From positions 323,977 to 387,976 of the forward strand of contig CAWAMJ010000006.1 of assembly GCA_963783085.1 (NCBI GenBank): 64,000 nt of DNA, written 5' to 3'. Below the pieces are notes generated by a model. It was not told where the DNA came from. It was given only the letters and a program-made list of their open reading frames with translations, and ran no database searches. Shown one piece after another: positions 58,315 through 64,000 of the stretch. The position numbers were made by a program, and so were the translations under genes. Every line of letters starts with the position of its first letter. Within the stretch, counting starts at the first letter, position 1. This stretch comes from CAVYUC01 sp963783085 (GTDB lineage: Bacteria > Bacteroidota > Bacteroidia > Bacteroidales > Prolixibacteraceae).

Positions 58315-60096
58315 TCACTCTTGTTTATTTTCCTCCTCAAACTGGTGGAGAAGCCGGGCATATTTGCCGCCATATTTCAGTAGTTGCTCGTGGTCGCCCC
58401 GTTCAATAATCTGTCCGTCTTCCAGCACCAGAATAATGTCTGAATTTTTGATGGTGCTGAGCCGGTGTGCAACAGCAATAACTGTTTTGGTTGAAAAAAT
58501 ATTGGCAATGGCTTTTTGAATGAATTGTTCGGTGATTGAATCGACCGCACTGGTTGCCTCGTCGAGGATGATCAACCCGCTGTTTCCGGCAATGACCCTG
58601 GCAAACGAAATCAACTGGGCCTGTCCTTTTGAAAGATTATTGCCGTTGTCCTGAATGACAAACTGGTATCTGCCGGGCAACCGATCGATAAAATAGTTGG
58701 CATAAACAAACGATGCCGCCTGTTCCACGTCGCTTTTGGAAACCGATTTACGTCCCAGCGATATATTGAATTCAACGGTGTCATTGAACATGTAGATATC
58801 CTGTTGCATGATCGAAATGGTTTCACGAATCCGGGAAATGGGCAAATCTGCAAGTTCGGTTCCATTAATTTTTATGGACCCGCGGTACCCGGTGTATGTT
58901 TTTGCCAGCAGCCGGATGATGGTTGATTTGCCTGAGCCCGTTGTTCCCACCAAAGCCAGCCGGTCGCCCTTTTTTAATTTAAACGATACATTTTTCAACA
59001 CATCCGGCGTGTCTTCAGAATAACGGAAACTGACATCTTTAAATTCGATTTCCTGCAGCGCTATCGGTTCCGGCGGAATATCCCCAGTTTCGGACGAAGG
59101 GTCTTCCACCTTCTGGTTGAATAATTCGCTGATGTGTTCAAGGGCCGACATCGCCCGCTGAATGGTTGATATTTGCTGGGCAAACTGCTTCACAGGAACA
59201 AACAATCTCTCCAATGTTGTTACAAAAACAATGAGTACACCCAACGTATAACCGTAATCCCAAATTTGGATGGCTCCGTACCAGATAACCAGCGCCGTGG
59301 CAACTGCGGTAATTCCTTCCACAATCGAATAAAGAAAAGAATCGTAGACATTCGATTTATTTTGAGCATCGCTAAACTGTTTGTTCAGGTCGTCGTATTT
59401 TTTCAGCACTTTATCTTCGGCAGCAAACAGTTGAATGGTTTTCATCCCGTTTAACGATTCCTGCAGGTAAGCGGCCGATTTGGCCAGGCTGGTACGTGAA
59501 GTATTGTAAGCTTTCCTGATTTTTTTTTGCAGGAAATTTATCACCAGAACAATTAAAGGAACCACCAGCAGCAGAATCAGTGTAAGACGCCAGTTAAGAT
59601 AAAAAAGGTAACCGATGAGCGCCAGGGTTTTTATACTGTCGGCCAGCAACCCAAGTACTCCGGCAGCAAACGATTCTGAAACTGATTCCATGTCACTCGT
59701 CAGCCGGGAGAGGGTTACGCCAATCGGTTTTTTGTCGAAGTAACTTAACGGAAATCTCAAAGATTTGCCAAACAGTTTTTTACGAAGATCGACGATGGCC
59801 AGGCCACCGGCTTTTGAAAAGGAATAGCTGTAAAAGCCGTCGAAAAGTATATTAACAAGAAGCGCAATAGCCAGGAACATTGTCTGTTTGACCAAGCCAT
59901 TAACATTGCCGGGTATAATGTAATTATCCACAATATTTTGAACCAGCCAAAGAAATACAATTCCGGCTGCGGTTGTAACAGGAATGGAAGCAATACTCAG
60001 GAAAAACCACTTTTTATGCGGTTTAAAGTAGCGGGCAAATTTCCTGAAAAGCTGCCAGTCCAGGTTTTTGATGATATTCTTTTTCTCGCTGATCAT
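58315..60096 (-). CDS. ABC exporter half-transporter (catalytically competent half)
   Basis: 593 residues: six TM helices in an exporter-type domain (residues 1-320), then an ATPase domain. Walker A is GTTGSGKST, the signature is NLSKGQAQ (Lys for the usual second Gly), Walker B with catalytic Glu is LIILDEATSAVDS, and the H-loop is VAHRLSTI. It overlaps the partner gene by four bases, so the two form a heterodimer of the MdlAB/TM287-288 type. It is the last gene of the glutathione-linked operon. The exported substrate is unknown. Confidence 0.9.
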   Translation of the reverse strand: MISEKKNIIKNLDWQLFRKFARYFKPHKKWFFLSIASIPVTTAAGIVFLWLVQNIVDNYIIPGNVNGLVKQTMFLAIALLVNILFDGFYSYSFSKAGGLAIVDLRKKLFGKSLRFPLSYFDKKPIGVTLSRLTSDMESVSESFAAGVLGLLADSIKTLALIGYLFYLNWRLTLILLLVVPLIVLVINFLQKKIRKAYNTSRTSLAKSAAYLQESLNGMKTIQLFAAEDKVLKKYDDLNKQFSDAQNKSNVYDSFLYSIVEGITAVATALVIWYGAIQIWDYGYTLGVLIVFVTTLERLFVPVKQFAQQISTIQRAMSALEHISELFNQKVEDPSSETGDIPPEPIALQEIEFKDVSFRYSEDTPDVLKNVSFKLKKGDRLALVGTTGSGKSTIIRLLAKTYTGYRGSIKINGTELADLPISRIRETISIMQQDIYMFNDTVEFNISLGRKSVSKSDVEQAASFVYANYFIDRLPGRYQFVIQDNGNNLSKGQAQLISFARVIAGNSGLIILDEATSAVDSITEQFIQKAIANIFSTKTVIAVAHRLSTIKNSDIILVLEDGQIIERGDHEQLLKYGGKYARLLHQFEEENKQE

Positions 60097-61862
60097 TGTT
60101 GTTTTTCCTTTTTCGTTTTCCCCTCCTGTTGCAGTTTCTGTATGTCGCGATAAAACGCTGACTGTCTCAAAAGCTCCCCGTGTGTACCTTTGGCAGCCAT
60201 CCGACCGTCTTCCAGCACAATGGTAAAATCGGTTTTTTCCAACACACTAATCCGGTTCGAAATAACCACCAGGCTTTTCAAGGCATGGTTTTCCACAATT
60301 TGCTTGATCAGAAATCGCTCGGTATCTGTGTCAACCGCAGAGAATATATCGTCAAGAATCAGCAGTTCTCCCGGCGCATAAAGCGCCCGTGCCAGGCTAA
60401 TCCGTTGTTTTTGCCCCCCCGACAGCATAATGCCTTTTTCGCCCACCATTGTTTTTTCCTTCATGGGGAAACGTGATAATTCATCGGCAAAAGCACTTTT
60501 ATAAATCACATCGTTAAACCGGTCCTTCAGAATACCTTCGTCGGAGGTGAGCCCGACGTTATTTTCTATGGAATCAGAGAACAGAAAAACTTCCTGGCTT
60601 ACGGTATTTACCACCGATCGGATATCTTTGCTTTTCAGGAAATGAGCGTCTTTTTCGCCAAAGAAAACCTGTCCTTTTTCCGGTCGTAAATAGCCATTTA
60701 AACAATGAATCAATGTAGTTTTTCCGCTTCCCACTTTTCCGGTAATGCCTACCACCTGGCCGGGTTCAATCGAAAATGAAATGTCTTTCAGTACCGGTTT
60801 GTCGCCGTTGTGATAAGTATAGTTCAGGTTTTTTATGTGAATGCCGCTTTTAAAAAGTTCTTCTTTTTTAGTTTCGTGCAGCGGTTTTCGTTCGTCATCG
60901 GTTCCTTTTCGGTTCATGATGGTTTGAATACTGCTGATGCCCACAAAACCCTGCTGAAAAATGGTGAGCACCCATCCCAGGCCCATGATTGGCTGACTGA
61001 GCAAGGCAGCGTAGGCAATATATTCCGTCAGTTGCCCAATGGTGAATTTTCCGTTAACCACATACATTCCACCAACAAAAAAGATGATGATTTTTAAGAT
61101 TTGCCCGAGATTGGAAAGCAAGGGTAAAATAAAAGAACGAATCCAGGATATTTTCAGCGTGGCATCGTAATACGAAAGATTTTCTTTTTGAACGGCATTT
61201 TCGGCATGTTCATAAATATTGTAGCTTTTAATTACGCTGTTGCCCGAAAGAAAGGAGATGATTTTTCCTGAAAGGTTCTGCAAGGTGTTCATCCTGAATT
61301 CTGTGTTTTTAACCATCACCGCCATTCCGATACGGACAATGACAAATACCACAATCATTGGAACAACACAATACAAGGTTAGCGTGGGCGACAACCGCCA
61401 CATTTTGTATGGCGTAAGCGACAACGACAACAGGATGTTCCCGATTTGCAGAATGCCAAAGCCGGTAATCATGCGCATCCCGTTAATATCATTATTCACA
61501 CGCGAAATAATGTTTCCGGTGGAGTTATTATCGTAGTAATCTTTACCAAAAGAGGCCAGCTTTTTGAACATCTCTCCTTTCAACTGTCGTTCAATCAGGC
61601 GGGCCGGGAAGAAAATTAAAATCCGCGAAAGTGTTCTTACCAGGATTAATCCCACGGCCAAACCAACAATTATCAACACATTTTTTTGGAATTCAGCTTC
61701 ATTTCCTGCGCGGCCTTCCGCAATCAGGTCGATGGTTTTCTGAATAAACGCGGGAACAGTAACCGAAATCCAGACGGTGACCACCAGGAAAATAATTCCT
61801 CCTGTGTACCACCACCGGTATTGATGCATGTATTTTAATAAAAACTTCAGTTTCGAAAACAT
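60093..61862 (-). CDS. ABC exporter half-transporter (degenerate ATPase half)
   Basis: 589 residues with the same layout. Walker A is GKVGSGKTT and the signature MLSGGQKQR is canonical, but the catalytic Glu after Walker B is Asp (LLILDDIFSAVDTD) and the H-loop His is Asn (VVISNRISVL). This gives one degenerate and one active nucleotide site in the heterodimer, as is known for TM287/288-type exporters. Because its signature is intact and the partner's is LSKGQ, each active composite site can be assigned. It starts 18 bases after the glutamate-cysteine ligase stop. Confidence 0.9.
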   Translation of the reverse strand: MFSKLKFLLKYMHQYRWWYTGGIIFLVVTVWISVTVPAFIQKTIDLIAEGRAGNEAEFQKNVLIIVGLAVGLILVRTLSRILIFFPARLIERQLKGEMFKKLASFGKDYYDNNSTGNIISRVNNDINGMRMITGFGILQIGNILLSLSLTPYKMWRLSPTLTLYCVVPMIVVFVIVRIGMAVMVKNTEFRMNTLQNLSGKIISFLSGNSVIKSYNIYEHAENAVQKENLSYYDATLKISWIRSFILPLLSNLGQILKIIIFFVGGMYVVNGKFTIGQLTEYIAYAALLSQPIMGLGWVLTIFQQGFVGISSIQTIMNRKGTDDERKPLHETKKEELFKSGIHIKNLNYTYHNGDKPVLKDISFSIEPGQVVGITGKVGSGKTTLIHCLNGYLRPEKGQVFFGEKDAHFLKSKDIRSVVNTVSQEVFLFSDSIENNVGLTSDEGILKDRFNDVIYKSAFADELSRFPMKEKTMVGEKGIMLSGGQKQRISLARALYAPGELLILDDIFSAVDTDTERFLIKQIVENHALKSLVVISNRISVLEKTDFTIVLEDGRMAAKGTHGELLRQSAFYRDIQKLQQEGKTKKEKQQ

Positions 61863-61880
61863 GGTCCCTGTTTTATTCTT

Positions 61881-63248
61881 TTATAGATTGAAGCATTTTG
61901 GTATTTGTTCCTCTTGCCAGTTGTACACCATTTCAGGTAAACTTTCTCTATCATTTTTGTAGCGCTGAAGCAGTTCTTCAGCCAGGGTAACACCGGTTTC
62001 TGTAATTTGCCGCACGGGCCCGAGAAACCGGTTTTCATTTTCAATACCACGCTGTTCAGCACGGCGGGTAAGTCCATCCGATGCTAAGCGGAAAATTTGT
62101 TTTGAAATTTCTCCTGCATGTAGATTGCCGCTTGCTGCTTTCAGCGCTTTTACAGGCACCTGTGAACGAACTTCCTGCACCGTGTCAATGTTCCATCCCG
62201 AAATGAGTTCGTGCGCTTCTTCCAGACTTTGGCTGTCGTACAATAATCCCACCCACAAAGCAGAAAGCGCGGCAATGTTGGATATGCAACTGGCGTCGGC
62301 GCCCCGCATTTCAATAAATTGTTTAAGTCGTACATCGGGGAAAACCGTTGAAACATGCAACTCCCAGTCTTCCAGCGTTGGTTTTAATGCGTGTTTCCCC
62401 TCGAAGAATTCTTTGAAGGTGAGTCCGTTTGCCGGCAAATAACGGCCTTCGCGATAAATGTAATACATGGGAACATCCAGCAGGTAATCTACCCAGCGTT
62501 CAAATCCAAATCCATTATGAAAAATAAAAGGCAAAAATCCACAGCGGTCGGGGTCGGTATGGTTCCAGATGTGCGACCGGTAGCTTAAATAGCCATTGGG
62601 TTTTCCGTTCGAAAACGGGGAGTTGGCAAAAATGGCCGTTACGATGGGCTGCAACGCTTGCGACACACGCATCTTTTTTACCATGTCGGCTTCGCTGGCA
62701 TAATCAAGGTTAACCTGAATGGATGCCGTGTTGGCCATCATTTCCAGCCCGAGTTCCCCTTTGCCGGGCATGTAATTTCTCATCCACCGGTAACGTTCTT
62801 TTGGCACCCAGGGGACGTCAGCAAGGTTTGATAAAGGGTCAACTCCCATTGGCAGACTGAAAAGATGATATTCCCGGCAAATTTCATTCAGCTCCTGAAA
62901 ATGTCTTCTGGTTTCATGATACGTTTCCTGGATTGTTTTAAAATTTTCGCCTGAAAGTTCAAATTGCCCACCAGGTTCAAGTGTGATTGACGCTCCGTTT
63001 TTTTGAAGGCCAATAGTTTTTTTTCCTTCAAAAACAGGATGCCAGCCATCTTTTTGCATTTGTGCCAAAATATCAACTATTCCTGTTTCCTCATCGAAAG
63101 CAAGCCGCTTAAAATCATTTCTGCTGAAGAGAAATTTTTCATTTTCAGTGCCGATTCCCCATTTTTCCGGCGGCTTGCTTCCCCGTTCAAAATAGTCAAT
63201 CAGTTGCGATTTATGTGTTAATTCTGCTTTCTTTTCTTGTTCTGTCAT
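61881..63248 (-). CDS. gshA: Glutamate-cysteine ligase, class II (plant/proteobacterial GCS2 type)
   Basis: 455 residues. KWGIGTENEKFLF is the conserved start of the ATP/glutamate site in GCS2-type enzymes, and ITLEPGGQFELSGENFKTIQ follows. MGVDPLSNLADVPWVPKERY and FIEMRGADASCISNIAAL are further diagnostic blocks. It forms gamma-glutamylcysteine from Glu and Cys using ATP in the cytoplasm. The ATP-grasp gene 26 bases upstream would supply the glycine-adding step. Glutathione genes are not universal in Bacteroidota, so this operon indicates a glutathione or related thiol pathway here. Confidence 0.92.
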   Translation of the reverse strand: MTEQEKKAELTHKSQLIDYFERGSKPPEKWGIGTENEKFLFSRNDFKRLAFDEETGIVDILAQMQKDGWHPVFEGKKTIGLQKNGASITLEPGGQFELSGENFKTIQETYHETRRHFQELNEICREYHLFSLPMGVDPLSNLADVPWVPKERYRWMRNYMPGKGELGLEMMANTASIQVNLDYASEADMVKKMRVSQALQPIVTAIFANSPFSNGKPNGYLSYRSHIWNHTDPDRCGFLPFIFHNGFGFERWVDYLLDVPMYYIYREGRYLPANGLTFKEFFEGKHALKPTLEDWELHVSTVFPDVRLKQFIEMRGADASCISNIAALSALWVGLLYDSQSLEEAHELISGWNIDTVQEVRSQVPVKALKAASGNLHAGEISKQIFRLASDGLTRRAEQRGIENENRFLGPVRQITETGVTLAEELLQRYKNDRESLPEMVYNWQEEQIPKCFNL

Positions 63249-63274
63249 TCAATTGTTTTTTTAGCAATCAGCAA

Positions 63275-64000
63275 TTATTTCGAATTTAAAATGCTGTCGA
63301 GAACGTATTTTTCCACATGGCGGTTTTTTCCGATGTAGGGATAATTGTGCATCGACAACATGGCCGGGGCATTCAGTTCAACAACAATATAATTTTCGGG
63401 TGAGGCGGCCATTTGCAAATCTTTTATTATGATGTCAATTCCGGCAATTTTCAGGCCTGCCGACTTTGCTGCTTTTACGGCCACTTCTTTGTAAAAATCC
63501 GTAATATCATCGGTTACATCAATGCTGTCGCCCCTGTGCTTAAGTTCGAATTGTTGCGCAAATATACCTTTTCTCCTTTTTTTAAAATCATTTCCGGCGA
63601 CATGGAAAGTGCATTCAAATGCCTGTTTACTTCTTCATCAATAATAATTTTCAACAACGGATGTCGGTAATCGTCGCCACGTCCTGCATTTTTTTTGTCG
63701 ATAAGCTGCCGGATGGTCGATTTTCCGTCGCCGGTAACATTGGCGGGTTCGCGGCAGGCAACGGCACGCACCTGGAAATCGACAACCAAAAGCCGGTATT
63801 CCTGCCCCGGGAAAAATTCCTCAACAATCACTTTTTCTGCAAATTTAAAGGCATAATCGATGGCTGAAAGAAGTTCCCGACGGGTTTGAATATTCGTGCT
63901 AACCGCAATTCCGTGGTCTGTATTGACAGGCTTTACCACGGCCGGTAAATGAACAGCATCCAAAACGCGGGCTTATAATCACGCTTCAGTAAAATTCCTT
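63275..64000 (-). pseudogene. Glutathione-synthetase-like ATP-grasp gene, frameshifted and cut by the window edge
   Basis: Three pieces in different frames line up as one ATP-grasp protein of the GshF/cyanophycin-synthetase type. At the edge is LLKRDYKPA, then DAVHLPAVVKPVNTDHGIAV to YLRNNSNLSTG (63963-63514), then DSIDVTDDITDFYKEVAVKA to the end, with VELNAPAMLSMHNYP as the metal-binding end motif. The breaks lie at the A-run 63962-63965 and the C-run 63531-63534, each explained by one missing base. It would add glycine to gamma-glutamylcysteine. The indels may be sequencing errors. The 5' end is outside the window. Confidence 0.8.

Overview
The window comes from a polysaccharide-degrading Bacteroidota bacterium, most likely a marine or sediment relative of the Marinilabiliales/Prolixibacteraceae; that placement is inferred. 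The signs are dense GH43/CE1/GH29 genes with signal peptides or lipoboxes, start codons without Shine-Dalgarno sequences, a TAnnTTTG-type promoter, a CusA-TolC fusion, a small Cys-rich DUF6660-type protein beside it, and S23-type four-helix-bundle genes.

1-11 kb: a hemicellulose cluster. The 3' end of a sulfatase, followed by a second, broken sulfatase tail, faces a minus-strand run of GH43 (with CBM6), GH43, CE1 esterase, GH29, GH43, CE1 esterase and a lipoprotein GH43. Together these could remove arabinose, xylose, fucose and acyl groups from an arabinoxylan-like glycan. No SusC/SusD pair is present. 11-14 kb: two convergent FAS1-domain lipoproteins.

14-22.6 kb: a plus-strand heavy-metal efflux operon: DUF6660-type protein, CusA fused to TolC, CusB, a PII-like protein, a cation-transporter-like membrane protein, a truncated ynfA and a CDF exporter. 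22.6-26 kb: cold-shock protein, parallel beta-helix (pectate-lyase-like) protein and a DUF1080 protein. 26-35.8 kb: a 1400-residue acyl-CoA dehydratase activase-like protein, a Tat-exported enolase-superfamily enzyme, a Tat-exported hydrolase, a DUF493 protein and a small outer-membrane barrel.

35.8-58 kb: a large type I-B CRISPR-Cas locus, all read on the minus strand: WYL regulator, cas6, cas8b, cas7, cas5, cas3, cas4, cas1, two identical four-helix-bundle genes in tandem, cas2, leader, then an array that I count as 161 repeats. The cas1-cas2 interval is filled with 9-bp minisatellites. As given, cas6 carries three single-base indels that put its glycine-rich C terminus out of frame, and the WYL regulator has one in-frame TAG.

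58-64 kb: a minus-strand operon of a glutathione-synthetase-like ATP-grasp gene (frameshifted, cut by the window edge), a class II glutamate-cysteine ligase and a heterodimeric ABC exporter with one degenerate nucleotide site.

The points most worth following up are the duplicated four-helix-bundle gene and minisatellites splitting the CRISPR adaptation module, the homopolymer indels in cas6 and the ATP-grasp gene, the near-duplicate spacers, and the compositionally distinct newest spacers.
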